A stretch of DNA of 64,000 bases from Kalaharituber pfeilii (taxonomy: Eukaryota > Ascomycota > Pezizomycetes > Pezizales > Pezizaceae): positions 1,404,830 to 1,468,829 of the forward strand of contig WHUZ01000012.1 of assembly GCA_015179045.1 (NCBI GenBank), read 5' to 3'. The position numbers and the translations under genes are program-made. This document shows positions 25,101 through 37,137 of the stretch, piece after piece; within the stretch, counting starts at the first letter, position 1; each line of letters opens with the position of its first letter. The notes under the pieces were generated by a model. That model had not been told where the DNA came from. It made no database searches and was given only the letters and a program-made list of their open reading frames with translations.

Positions 25101-28100
25101 ACCGCCGCCAATACTGAGATCCTGACAGCTATTGGGTATTTCATTGTTTATGTTGTTTTTCTCATTAAGCTGGCTGGATGGCAATGGTTATCCGAAAGCT
25201 AGGGGGCAGCCCAGATTGCTGTCGAGGAGCTGCTATACAAACACCTGGTGGACAATCGCAGTTCATCGGAGCTTGCGGTGGATTGGCCGGGGCTGGTGGG
25301 GTGTGGTGCCCTCGCAGGGATAGGTGGGGTCGTTGGGAGCCCGCCCCAAACATCAATCGTGTCTCAAGCAAGACATAAACCAGACATCCCTAGCTGAATA
25401 ACCAGTAGAGTTTTTCTTCCTCCCTAGTGTGTTAGTAAGGGGTGTCAAGTTAGCACTCTAGATAAGCAGGTTCATGTGCATTAGGAAAGTATTAGGGCGC
25501 GCCATTACTAGTACATATGTAACGTTGTAAGGCGCAAGGTGCAAAGGATGTTCGCAATAGTGACTGATCACGGCCACAGTTACCGCGCCTTGGCCGTTTG
25601 CATATCGCACCGGCCGCCCCGTGAAGGCGGAGAGCTTTTCCACTTATCCTAAGACAAGCCATCAAGTTGAAAGAAATGGTATGGTGGGGCAAAGCAATTA
25701 ATTGGGCATGCATCATTATTAATATGCACGGCACAGCTTTGTAAAGAGTCGGGAGTGCGTCCCTCGTGAGCCGTGCTTGAAGCTGAGCATCCGAGCCCGA
25801 AATCTTATGACGGGCTTCTCCCAGCAGGCTACCGCTAAGAAAATGCAAGCACTGCTTTCGTGTCTCTGCGCTTGCTATCGGGTGTCACTGGAGCGCTCGG
25901 GTTTGCTATTGCAATTAACATACTCCGTACATGAGTGGGGTAAATCGTGATGCTCGTAGCGTAGGATTAGGATGGACTCAACACGAAACAACAAACAATC
26001 CATAAAGTAATCACATCAAATCCCTACGGAGTTCAGACGCCAGGCCCCCCTTGTCAGCTTTCACGAGAAATTTGCTTTCCTGTTGCTGATTCTGTAAGAG
26101 TGTTCTTAGAAAATTCGATTGTAAGTATTAGATTTTTCGCAGTTGTTACAGGCATTAGGGAATGTTACGCAAGAAATCCAAAATGATACCATCCCCTGCT
26201 GTGTATACCTTGCTTGCACAAATATGAGTGAGTACAAGACTATGAAGTGAGGCCCGCATCAAGTATTTCGCGGCACATTGCCACCAGCTACCGAACTGGG
26301 GCAATAGGGCAAGTGTATCACCGGCAAGGAGCATCTTGGAATCACAGGAGAAGGCGAAGGCTCAACCCGGACCGATCGAAGTGCGCTACGCTTACGTTGC
26401 TTCTTTCGGGAAGTAGGACAGTCTCCATGCATGGATATTGCGAGGGGCTGGCGAAGGGAAAGGTGACCCTGTGTACCCCCCATTGAGGCGGGGTGGTGGG
26501 GTGCTGGCAAGGTGAGGGGGAGGGGTCAACCAAATCCCGGTACCTCCTCTGTGGACTGGCTTCTCATCACGTTTTCGCTCGAGTTGAGCAGGGCGAAAAC
26601 CAGTCGGTCGCAATTACCATGGCCACAATCGAGGATACATATTGGATGCCTTTGTCGTCCACTCTACCAGCGGCATGGGGCTGGATGATTATACTAGCGG
26701 TTGGGCCAAAAACCCCATGGCACGGCTAATTTCAGCTGTGTTGCTGGAGGCCCTCAAAAAGATACCCCAACCTTTGGTATTAGCTCAGACATTGCTAAAC
26801 CGTGATACCGTTAGCGAGTAGATATAGAGGCCCCTTAAATATCTGCCGGCAATTGTCGCGTTGAGATTTTGCTGAGAGACCCGATTCTTCCTTGACACAA
26901 CAGCTCGTGAACTTCCTGACCGGTTATGCATACTACCGTGTCCTTCCTCCCCCTCTTCCATTATGCCGCAATAAATGCTGATATGTCAAGCATAAACCGA
27001 ATTCACGATCACGTGGTTAATGTTTGAAACGTCAGAATGATGTCGACTTCTAAACTGCTTCCATGATCCTCACATCTTGGTCGAATTTCCAATGGAGACT
27101 GCCAAGGAGGCAGAAGGTTGACTTGCCACAAGCGCCAGCGCGCTGCGACCAGGACTGCGTCCTGGTTCGAACTCCACGAAACGACATCCGACAATTGCGA
27201 ACAGGGCTGGAAGACAGAAAAATGTGAAGAGAAAAAAAAGAGAAATAAAGTACACATGCCAGTACGGTAGACATATAGCTTGGGGGCGCAACACTCCGGA
27301 CAGCCTATCATACCCTAGATCGCTGGGCCACAGTCACAGTGGCTGCCCAGGATTTTGCTTTCCTTATCGGGCCGTTCCTCGCAGCCGGTCCAGGCGCAGG
27401 AGCTGGATAGTTCCAAGCATTCCAAGCGTCCCAAGCGCCAGCAGCTATGTCGGTCCTTCGGGCGTTTTCACACTGTACATGCGATGCGATGGGTTTTGCA
27501 AGGGCGTTGCGGTGGATTGCTGTTACCTTAGGCCGAGAGCTGACTTGCGCTTCCTGTGTGACATGCGCGATCCGAATCTCTGCTGGGGCGCCCTCCTCCT
27601 CGGGGGTTTGGCGCGGGGAGTGCCCGGCTGACTGCTGGCATGGCAGGCGCGTATGCATAAGTCGTAACTCGTCGAGAGCGATTGCAAAGCACGAAGCACC
27701 TCGATCTCGGTGCCGCCGCTGGCTCGCGCCCAGTCGAGCATCTCTAGGCGTCGCGTCCCAGCGCGGTCGCCCTGATGGCTGCCCGAACCGGACTAGCTTG
27801 TCGGCGCCGTCTACTTGTACGTATTTGTCCACATTGGGCAGCTGCTGCATCCATGACGAGTTACCACCGCGCATGTATGATGAAGGACATCGAGCAGGAT
27901 TGGCCTCGATTGAAGGCATTTGCCATGGGTGATTATTGCGTATCATAAGCACTTGACGCTGTAGGGTGCTCACTCCAGTGATGCAGGCAACACAAAAGCA
28001 TGCCCCAGAAACAAAAGAGCTCCATCAGGAAACGTAATATGGCGAAAAAGTAGCAACTCAGGATAAGAGACTGTGGCGAAAGAGATGGTTTCCAGATCCG

Positions 28101-28621
28101 TCAAGTAGGTTTGCTTCTTCCCCGCCACTTTACTTCAAGCCGCTGTGCTTTGTTGTTCTAATTTCAAAGACTGGATATAATCTTTCGTTGTCAAGCAAGC
28201 CCAGCAGATGCAATGTTGGCCTAACGTAGAATAGTCCTCCCTTGAACTGGGTCATGAGCCCCTCCGACACACCCCCACTAGATGCTCTTCATTATCAGCC
28301 CCACAAATTCTGACTGGTTGTAACAGAAGGATTCATCGATCTTGATATATGTAGGGCATCCCTGCCTTTGCACCCTGATATGATACCATAGAGTCCGATG
28401 CATGAACCTGCGTGCACTGAGTGTCCTGTCACAACGTTGCATATAGTATTCCTGAATATTGACACTGCTTCGAAATATGAGAGAATTATGAGATATGTGT
28501 TTCGTCCGCTAGAGTCCATCCAAAACATATACACAATATGTGTATGAAGCAGCAGAAAACAAATTCATTTTGGTGCATGGCATGCTGACAATGTCGGGTA
28601 AGCTTGTGTTTGTGTCTCTTG

Positions 28622-28715
28622 TACAGTGACCCGTAAAAAGTCTTGGGGATTAGGCTTGCATGATACACTTAACCCAATATTGCCTAATTCCCAAGACTTC
28701 TTACAGGTCACTGTA
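28622..28715. mobile_element. Small TA-flanked inverted-repeat element (Tc1/mariner-like MITE)
   Basis: A 90-base element (28624-28713) almost wholly made of two inverted arms of about 34 bases. The left arm starts CAGTGACCCGTAAAAAGTCT and the right arm is its complement with few mismatches. It is flanked by TA on both sides. The TA target and CAGTG-type ends suit elements moved by Tc1/mariner/Fot1-like transposases. It has no coding capacity. Confidence 0.75.
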
Positions 28716-30041
28716 TTAAGGTCACATGACCGCTATCTCTTCACACATGTTGTTCCTCAATTTCACAGAGTACTCGAGTACAGGCTATAATGATGGCCAC
28801 CAGTTTTATTCACTATCATAAGCCAGTTTTCACTACAGCGAGGGCCACGTGCTGGCCCGGAGGTAGGCAGGGGTAGAAATTTTCAGTGTATAATATTCAG
28901 ATCTCAAGTGCGAATTCAATCCCTTACCAAACTGCCAAAATCATGTCTTCTCGACGCCGCGCTTTGGGACACCCAGCTCTAGAGACATAGAAGACATGCT
29001 ACACTCGCCAGGAAGTGGGACAACGCCCAATTGAAATGACTTCAGAAGACTTGTGCAAATTATTTCCTAATCCCGATGGCAAGTTAATGGCATTATCTTC
29101 AATGTCTATGATATTGAAGCAGTCAGGTACACTAAAAGTCTTTTTTTTTCCTTATTTGTATTGAGATATCTTGAATCAAATCACCACTCTGCTAAGCCTA
29201 TTACATAAGGGAGAACTGAGGCCACCCCACCCCCCCGCCGGTATTTCACTATAGCAAGTAGGCTTTACCTGTAGCTGATTAATTAGTCCTGAAAAGTTCT
29301 TCACTTTCACTATAGCGCTTCTTTTCAATATCAAGAGTTTCAATATAGCCAGGGTCACCTGTAATTGCTTAAACACTTCGAGTCAAATTATCACGTAATG
29401 TAGCATCCGCAGTAAGGTGGGGGTAAACGTGCTCAATAATTAGTTGGCACACAATGGTCGAAGGAGCCCAGCAGCCCCCAGGAAAAAGCAAGCAAGAGAG
29501 ACCACTTATATGCAGTTGCCATAAGTCTAGATCTGAATATTTAGTTTGGAGGAAAATAGATTTAGATCTTGAGGAGCATTGACCCTGAATGACATAGAAG
29601 GTGCCGTTACCTGGGGATAATTAAGAAATAGCAAACATTGGCTAGCACGTGGTTCAAGGTCGGTCCTCATGAATCAATGGTGATAGTCAACCCTTCGCAT
29701 AACCAAATTTGAGCTGACTCTTCCTCAAATTACTATGCACTAGCGTAATGATTTCTTCACTTGAGCGCTATTCTGTGGTGTCCGGGGTTGCCATAAAAAG
29801 CTTGACGAAATAGAACCAAACCCGGCTATCAATGTTTGCGTCAAGTGAGATCAAGATGTTTCCATTGCGATCAGTTGCAGCAAACGTCGGAAAGCTACCA
29901 GTAATGACGTGCCTTATACTTATAAATTCTACCCCAAGTAAGTGTAATCAAGCATAGGCAACGTGTTTAACATGTGAATCAGAAGGTGCCAGTATGAAGT
30001 CCAGATGCAGTAGCCAGGAGTAAAGCACATATAGATTAGTT
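28716..30041. other. Intergenic with decayed repeat motifs
   Basis: No gene. The motif TTTCACTATAGC or a close variant recurs in the same orientation near 28828, 29243, 29304 and 29335, with GGGTCACCTGTAA nearby at 29352. This suggests remnants of a mobile element related to the TA-flanked element just upstream. Confidence 0.4.
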
Positions 30042-31509
30042 CTAACAACTTCCATGGTATGAAGGATTCAACCCTGAGTGACTCCATGCGTAGCTACCAA
30101 GTATTACGGTCATTATTATAGTCCCTGCGGCCAGAGTTGCGAAAGCATATATATAAGAATGTCTCCCTAAACGTTTGTCAGCTTCGGCACCTCTCTAATT
30201 GAGGTCAACTCTTACTTCTTAGAGTTCGTAACTCGACAGCCCAGGTGCTAACCGTTGTTAAGCATCCGCAAAATCCATCACCAACTCCAGTCAACAATTG
30301 GCATCCAAGACTGTCTCCGTACACCTTTGACCAATCGTGACTGTATTCACCTACGGTCACTGCTGCAAGAACAATAGTGCCAACGATGTTGACCCAAAAT
30401 GTGCCCAGAGGAAACTGTTTGGTACGCGGATTCAGGAATTTAGACGCCCAATACCTTCCGAGGACACCGAGCGGGCTGAATACGCAAGCAAACAGGGCTT
30501 CACCTCTCCATTTTTCAACGAAGGCAGCCATAACAATCGACCCGGCCCAAATTCCAATCGCCCAAAAGAGGGCTGTCCTATCCAGCGCTCTTATCAACCA
30601 ATTAGGAATGGATGGGAAATGATCTTGAGTCGCCATAGCTAGATGAGCACCAAATTGCAGCCCTGACATAGAAAGTGCAACAGTAACAACGATATATCCA
30701 AGGAAGGATAGAATGGCGAATCCTTTTTGTGAATGGGTATAACTAGGGAGGGTATTAGAGAGATATAGAAATGACTGAAGCATAAATGATGAAAAAGAGG
30801 TAAAGCTCCCACAGAACCCTGTCGTTAAGCCAACATATAGCGGGGTGCTGGATTTATCTATTACCGGTGACCGAAGGATCATATTCACTTGAGGTTCTGG
30901 GTCATTTAAGGTTGGAACTGTGTTTATATCTCGCTCAAATTCTTTCCCTGTTTTCCTTAACCCAAATAGCTTCAAGTCCTCGATAAGAAACCCTATCACA
31001 ACACATCCAGTAAAGTTCGCCCATATAACACCACTCCCACCGCTTTGTCCACCGCTAATCACAGCTCCTGGATATCTTGTGATACCAGTGAAGCCCAATC
31101 TTGCCAGTGTGCCCCAGATTGAGAAAAATATAAGCCAGCAATTTGTTGTCAATTGCAGATACAATTTGGATTTCAGGGGTTTGCCATATGGAGGCAGTGA
31201 GGCAGCGGACTGGCTGTCTTCGAGGTGAGGCTGAAGATGTTCCACCCGAAGATCTTGAGCAGGTGGTGGCGCCTCAAGCTCATTGATTCCACGATAGATC
31301 GTACCATCTATTACGGTACTCGCCGGTGGGAAAGCAGATGCATCATGAGGTATGTCTTCTAAGTGACATTCATATTGATTTTGGACAGCGGAAGAGGCTT
31401 CATATTTGGGGACTCCATGACAAGCCTCACTTTCGAGTGCAGTGGGATGAGATACAGATATATCGTTGGAATATGTAGTGGGTATCGTTGACATTGTCAG
31501 AAACTGCAA
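30042..31509 (-). CDS. FEX1: Fluoride export protein, double CrcB domain (Fex)
   Basis: Two exons: 31509..30233 and 30192..30042, about 475 residues. It is a membrane protein with two CrcB halves. Half one has WANFTGC and GFCGSFTSFSSF; half two has GRYWASKFLN, TFWVNIVGT and GDGFCGCLTTVSTW. The conserved Asn, the Phe-rich pore motifs and GRYW are those of fluoride channels. Fungal Fex carries both halves in one chain in the plasma membrane and lets toxic fluoride leave the cell. The uninterrupted frame stops at 30205 after TLRSKS, too early. Splicing a 40-base intron (30193-30232) adds RLGRHSYIYAFATLAAG, a final membrane helix expected for Fex. The intron is at the lower size limit and its donor (GTTACG) is weak. 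A 25-base alternative (30191-30215) also keeps frame but seems too short. An alternative start lies at 31491. About 100 N-terminal residues are soluble and unconserved in appearance. Confidence 0.87.
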
Positions 31510-31763
31510 AATTTATCGTCACCAGTTGTCTGGTTGTAGTATCTACAGCCTTGTTGGTAAGACGTCATATAAGCTGTACATTAGTAATCAATTGAGGGTA
31601 ATGGCAACGTCATGTCTCGTTCGATCATAACAGGACAACCACCCCATCTGACAGAAAGCTGTGGAATGGAGTAAATATATATAAGTTATATCCTACGTGT
31701 ATAATATATAACACATATTAAAAATCTAACGCCTAAGAATGTACAAAAGTTTCTTCATGACTT

Positions 31764-33150
31764 TCAAGAAGCCCCAACCACTTCATCAACTTCTTCCTGT
31801 TCAGTTTCCTTGTTCACCAGGATAAAGGCACCAAAAACTAATGCTGCTCCCACCCAATACAGTATCCCAGGTATCTCCCACATGATCAACATTTGCGCAA
31901 ATAGAGCTAATGGAATAGTCATACTCAAGCCCATGGTAACCAGCAGCGGAGTCGTCAGTAACATTGCATAGGCCCATGAGAAGTCGGAGACAAGACTCAT
32001 AGTGTAATTTGCTGCCAGAATCCAATAAACCTTCGGACTAGGTGGTAGTTCAAGAGGTTCCCAACCAAGCTTGTGAGCGAGAACAATTCCTGGCCAAAAC
32101 AATAAGATATTTATAACCCCGGAAAACCCAAATAGGAGGTGCATATCAATTCGTGATTCGTCCCCAACCTTGAGCTTAAATAAGGTTGTGTTAATGCCGT
32201 AAAATACTGCCCCAATTAGAGCCAGGAGATCACCCAACAATATTTCTGCCGCTGAGCGCACAGAGAGAAGGGAGATATTGCCCGTAGAATCGCGCGGGGA
32301 GCGGTTCGAACCGTCCATTTTGGAGATCAGCATAACTCCCATGAGACTGATGAATACTGCCAGAGCTTTAGGCCAGGTGAATCTCTCAACACGGAACAGG
32401 ACGCATAGCAGTAAGGTCCAAACACCTATGTAACGTGTTAGTTGCTTCTACATAATAATTGTCAGTACACTTACTACTTGTTGAGCCCAGGATAGTGCCA
32501 CTTGCTGCGCTTGTATATACATAACATATACTAGCAAATAAATTCGATAAAAACCATATGATAGAGAATACTGCACTGATCCTCATTACCGCAAACGGGC
32601 TGAGCTTTCCTTTTTCTCTTCCATCTGCCAAATCCTCAATTCCTGCGCTTCCAATTCTGGAATATCCACTACTTGTAGCCAATCCTTTCCATGGCCGCTC
32701 TCCCTGTCGATATCTAGTGATTAAATCTTTCCACTCCCCTCTCCACATCCATGGCAACAAATAGACGGAGAATACAGCAGAATTGATATAATTGACCAAA
32801 TATGGTTTTGAATAGGTTGCGTCAGAGAAAAGCGACCATGTGAGGAAGTTGGCAGATACCCATAAAACCACAACGACCGATACCAGTAGGATTCCAAGCT
32901 GATGCCGATACTGGCGGCTGGAAACTTGAGCAGCTACTGGAAATATATCAGGTGAGTTTTCTTGGCCGGTATGCTCGCCACTGGGGGAGGCATGGCTAAT
33001 TTGCTCTGGATCAGACAAGGTTGCTGATATTGTTATGTTCGACGGAGAAATCATCGAGATATTGGTATCAGGATTAGCTACCAGAGTTGTTGAAGCTATG
33101 GTAGTAATCCTTTCCTTGTGGAAGTCGACAAGTTCAAGTTCTGTCTCCAT
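31764..33150 (-). CDS. SLC35F/EamA-type transporter (vacuolar membrane family)
   Basis: Two exons: 33150..32475 and 32425..31764, 445 residues. The first exon has a polar N terminus of about 80 residues, then helices such as LGILLVSVVVVLWVSANFL, and ends in GTILGSTSS. The splice gives STSSVWTLLLCVLF, the signature region of SLC35F-like carriers, then WPKALAVFISLMGVMLISK. Roughly ten membrane helices are apparent. The best known relatives by pattern are the yeast vacuolar-membrane protein Yml018c and the thiamine-related Thi74, and animal SLC35F5. The substrate is unknown. The intron (32426-32474) has a GTAAGT donor, a CTAAC branch site and a TAG acceptor. The fluoride exporter follows on the same strand after about 250 bases. 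Confidence 0.9.
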
Positions 33151-33440
33151 GAGCTGGCGGAAGAAATAAGGAATGCCGACGGATCCAGTCCAGAATTGTA
33201 GCTGTCAAGTGTCCAAAATGTAATCTTTGTCACCTTGTGATCAATACGCACTGATTGAAACTTCCGCGTGGTTGTTTGGGGAGTCAGCTGCTTTGTGTTT
33301 CCCGCACTTGCAAGGGCACGAGACGGTGTCTCAAAGGGTCCAACCTTATCCGCATCAATGAGGTCTGGACACGAGGTCAGATGCTAGGCGAGATAAAAAT
33401 TTGACCAAGCCGAAGACCCCATCACAGCTGTAACAGAGGA

Positions 33441-33753
33441 GCGGTATTGAGAGCAGAAAAATCTGACCGGATTTTCCTGGTTTCAAAATTTCATCGAGTC
33501 CGGAAAATCCGGCCAACTCCATACAAAAATTTCCAACTATTTTCGGATTGTGGTGGGAACTGCATACGATGCTACAAAATGATGCATACTGTGGACCTAC
33601 ACGTGACCCTGATGCATTCAGAACTTGGCACGCATAAATCTGGGTGGAATGTCAGTCAATTTTCGCGTGGCAGTACTCAGATCTCAGCTCAGATAAACCG
33701 GTTTGTCCGCCGGATTTCATTTTGTATGTATACAGTTCTACTCTGAATACCGC
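33441..33753. mobile_element. MITE family A, copy 2 (AGCGGTATT termini)
   Basis: About 313 bases with ends AGCGGTATTGAGAG and CTCTGAATACCGCT, an inverted pair with one mismatch (also read as GGTATT/AATACC). It is homologous along its length to the complement of 10090-10392, sharing GATGCAT, TGATGCATTCAG and GTTTGTCCGCCGGAT. Non-coding; mobilised in trans if at all. Confidence 0.75.
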
Positions 33754-34153
33754 TAAGGAGACCAAGGAGAGTAAGATGAGTAATAAGGAGCTTCAAAGAG
33801 GGAAAACTGGAAAATATGCACAGCTTAGTTACAGTACCTGCATACTGTGAAGGAAGCTTCTATCAACTGACTTAAAGACTAATTGTTGATTGTATGTGAT
33901 GTTTGAGTACAATCGAGTTCTAGGTGTACAACCACTCATTACTTGAACTCGGCTATTCTACATTTTCCTAAAAGGATATGCCCAGTACCTTGCAGCATAT
34001 TGGTGCCAGGCACAAACGAGCGGCAGATTGGATAGAAGCAATAAGTTTTGCTGAGGATGCGTTGCAGGGAGGCGATGAAGGAGACACAGATTGCACGGAA
34101 CGGAAAGCCAGACGCAATAACAGCTAGAACACATTGCAGCAGGATCAGACCAC

Positions 34154-34186
34154 GCAGTCTCGAACCGTAGTCTGGTTCGAGACTGC
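34154..34186. repeat. Perfect 13-base inverted repeat (hairpin)
   Basis: GCAGTCTCGAACC, a 7-base loop, then GGTTCGAGACTGC. It could form a stable hairpin. It resembles a tRNA T-arm box only superficially; no tRNA is present. Confidence 0.7.
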
Positions 34187-35123
34187 AGACTACGTCAACA
34201 TGCCTCTGTTGACATACATTATTGAGAGGGCGTGAATCTTGCACTTTCGTTACACTGAATACTGGACATATTCTTTCGCGGAAGCTGATGCCAAGAGATC
34301 GTATAAGAACATGGAAGAATAATATAGCGTACATCCTCATACAAGTAGCCTGGTTGGCAAGTAAGTGGTAGTTCTATCCTTTCTACTATTTTCATAATCT
34401 GTTCTCGTTCCCAGGTCGTATGATAATCTAATCGGCACAAGACCTAATGTGGTACCACACTGAGCCGTGCTGTCTGCAATGGGTTTTGCAACCAGATCAA
34501 GGCAGAATACAACCAGACTAAATAACACTAAGTACTTCGTCAAGCCTCTACTAATCAGTGTAAAAATGGGTTGAAGAGTGGAAGAGCCTTACAAGAGGCC
34601 TAAAGAAGTAGCTACTTAAAATTATTATCTAGGTCTTGCTGTAGAGCAGGTATATTGCAACATGTCGAGTTCAAGCAATAGAGCCTGGAGTAGGAAGATG
34701 GATGCACAGCTAAGCCATACTTGGGAATCTGGCCAGCATCCCATTACAACCATCTATAAATGAAGCAACCGTCTTCGATAATTTAAAGGGGCACCTCTGA
34801 GTATTCCACTACATAGTAATAACGTAACGGCATCGGCAACTCACTATTTATACAACAATTGTCCACCATAAGCACTTGTCCGCCTCCTCGCAACTAAAAC
34901 CACGAGAGGGTAAAAATCAACTATGCATACCAAGGGGTGTAAACAGACGATTATAGAAATGAAAACTAAAGCTCAAAGAACAACGACACCAACAGCCAAC
35001 CATTACCACAAAGAGGAACAAAGATACGATAATACGAAGTAAGGAGATAACGCATAATTAGTCTACCCGGTAGTTGCCCCTGGATGCTCATGGCAACCAA
35101 TTGTATATAATGCTAAGCCCCTT

Positions 35124-36151
35124 CTAACAGCTGCATCCGCTCTGGTCGCTGTCGAGATTGATATTGATTGTACCCGGGAAGTCATCGCTGAAATCTTCTG
35201 ACTCCTCCTGCGCGAGAGCATTCCTTGCTATTACTGTACAAATTGTTAGCATCCAGAAAAGGAAAGGACCAATAGATCAGCACAGTACCCTCAAAAGCCT
35301 GTTCAACGTTTATAGCCTCTTTCGCGCTTGTCTCAAAATACGGAATGTTGCCTTTCGATTGGCAAAACGCCATTGCTCTTTTTTGAGAAATCTGGAAGAG
35401 GTATAAGCTCAGAATAGGTAGCACGAATGGTCATACAATAGTACTTACCGCCCGCTTACTTTCCTCCACATCAATCTTATTCCCTAGCACGACCTATTCA
35501 GAATATTAGCGTTATTGTCACCGAGTCGAGGTTTTCGTGTTGCGCATACAAATGGAAAGCTTTCTGGGAAATTTGGTGATGCCTGGATTAAGAATTCATC
35601 TCGCCATGAATCGAGCATATCGAATGACTTTGCGTTGTTGACATCATAGACAAGCACACAGCAGTCTGCGCCTCTGTAGAAGGCCACTCCTAGGGACTGG
35701 AAGCGCTCTTGGCCCGCGGTATCCCATAGCTACAGAAGTTGCGGTCAAGCTCCAATCAGTTATTGCCTCAATCCAACCTGATTCTCTGGTTACTAGGAGC
35801 TGCATTTACCTGCATGGTCACTAATCGATCATCAACGAGTACTTCTTTTGTCAAAAAGTCTGCGCCAATCGTCGCTTTGTAGCTTGCGCTGAACTTTTTG
35901 TTTACCTATGGTCTCCATAAACGTGATAAGCAACGGCAAATGGATACCGATAAAAGACATATGAAGGGTACCATGACTGGATTTTGAGACATATGGGTTT
36001 GACGTACATATTGGTTCATGAGCGAAGTCTTGCCGACACCACTATCTCCGAGAATAATGACCTGTAGACTCCGTCAGATACTAATCTTATGGCGGAAGCG
36101 GGAAGCGCATGAGCTGCTTACCTTGAGCAGAACCTTCTTTCTCGAAGCCAT
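35124..36151 (-). CDS. YPT7: Rab7-family GTPase Ypt7
   Basis: Seven exons: 36151..36122, 36061..36008, 35905..35810, 35729..35550, 35493..35449, 35391..35289, 35233..35124; 205 residues, the usual Ypt7 size. All nucleotide-binding motifs are intact: GDSGVGKT (15-22), the switch I region [16 protein letters not shown] (62-68), NKID (125-128) and TSAKE (156-160). The C-terminal CSC carries the two geranylgeranylated cysteines. The Rab7-type sequence [19 protein letters not shown] identifies the late endosome/vacuole Rab. It recruits HOPS and drives homotypic vacuole fusion and autophagosome-vacuole fusion. All introns are short and phase-consistent. It is divergent from ATG16, with about 1 kb of shared upstream DNA. 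Confidence 0.97.
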
Positions 36152-37137
36152 GGCGTGAATAACGGGTATTGCAATATGATTATGACAAAGCGAATAGGTG
36201 TGATGATTTTCAAAGGTATTGGGAACGTCAACAGGAAGGTCTGCCGTTTGTTGACTTGGTTAAGTGTTGGGGAGCTGCCTGCACTTAATGCTCGGATCTG
36301 AGACAAAGTGGCTAGAGCTCAAGAGGTTGAGTGGAGAGTGGGACGTTAGCACTAAGCGGGCTACGGGGGTTGCTGGATAGCTCGAGAAGCAACCGGCTGC
36401 AGCGGGATGGATGATTGGACAGAGATGAGTATCAAGGGGAGATGCACACTGACATATCGCAGGTTTCTAAAGCAGAGTAAACGCATTCAGCCACTTGACG
36501 GAGAATGAACGCAGCGTCATGGTTGGTTCTAACGCTTGGTCCGACCAGCCACACGAGTGCCCATGACTAAGCATGGTGATACGTGGAGGTCTGGCCCACG
36601 TTACGCTCTGCTCCGCTATGATATGATACTCAGCCCAAGGACTCCTGTACCTGCAGAACCAGATGATCACTCTGGCGAGGGTTTCCCTGTCGTGAAATGA
36701 CCTCTGCTGTGTTCGACTACGAGCGAGCCATCAGTAACACTCAGTCAAGTGTGTACCAGCGGCCGGGAGTGCTTCCCTGTTGCGTCATATACTCTGGCTT
36801 GGAACTGGCGTATCGGGGGTTCACAGCCCTCATGGACAATCACGGGCGGCTACTAGCAGTCTACCAAGCGAGAGAAAATTACCGAAGGAAAGTTAGGCCA
36901 CTGATGGTTCTCCGAACTGTATCGCACAATGCACTGCACGGCTACTGTGAGCCGCATATCACAGAGCATCGCCCTCACTAGCGTGCCAAGGGAGGCCCTT
37001 ACGCATAGCTCGCAACGCATTACTCTGAGCTCTGGCATCCCATCCCATCTTGTATGTGCTACCTCCCGTCCCTCATACGCCCCTCCCCCCCCCTTACCGG
37101 CCGTTGGTATCGGAAACATCTGATCTCTATCTTCGTT
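36152..37137. promoter_or_regulatory. Shared upstream region of YPT7 and ATG16
   Basis: Divergent intergenic region of about 990 bases. It ends with a C-rich run (37080-37095) just before the ATG16 start. No named binding site is confidently seen. Co-regulation of the two genes is an inference from arrangement only. Confidence 0.4.

Larger units (their letters stand above)
19284..28600. other. Long gene-poor region
   Basis: More than 9 kb without a supportable gene. It begins with a T-rich stretch (19,610-19,690) likely in the 3' UTR of the transcription factor. Further on are a (TGGA)n repeat at about 21807-21829, C-rich runs near 22,020-22,060, a (CCAGCT)n repeat at 22125-22156 and a C-rich stretch at about 23,330-23,460. 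Open frames in GC-richer parts (for example 27308-27973 minus and 27447-27932 plus) overlap on opposite strands and have no domain. Non-coding RNA genes are possible but not visible from sequence alone. Confidence 0.5.
33151..35123. other. Intergenic, with a MITE and a palindrome
   Basis: No gene is supported. It holds the family A element at 33441-33753, a perfect 13-base inverted repeat (34154-34186) and a partial family B terminus (TGTTCTCGTTCCCAGG) near 34402. Confidence 0.55.

Noticed and set aside
27140..27185. GGTTCGAACTCC resembling a tRNA B box
   Set aside because: Flanking bases do not form a T-stem and no A box or cloverleaf lies upstream.
27308..27973. 221-residue minus-strand frame and opposite 161-residue plus frame
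   Set aside because: Same GC-rich two-strand pattern, no domain, no splice continuation, no conserved motif seen.
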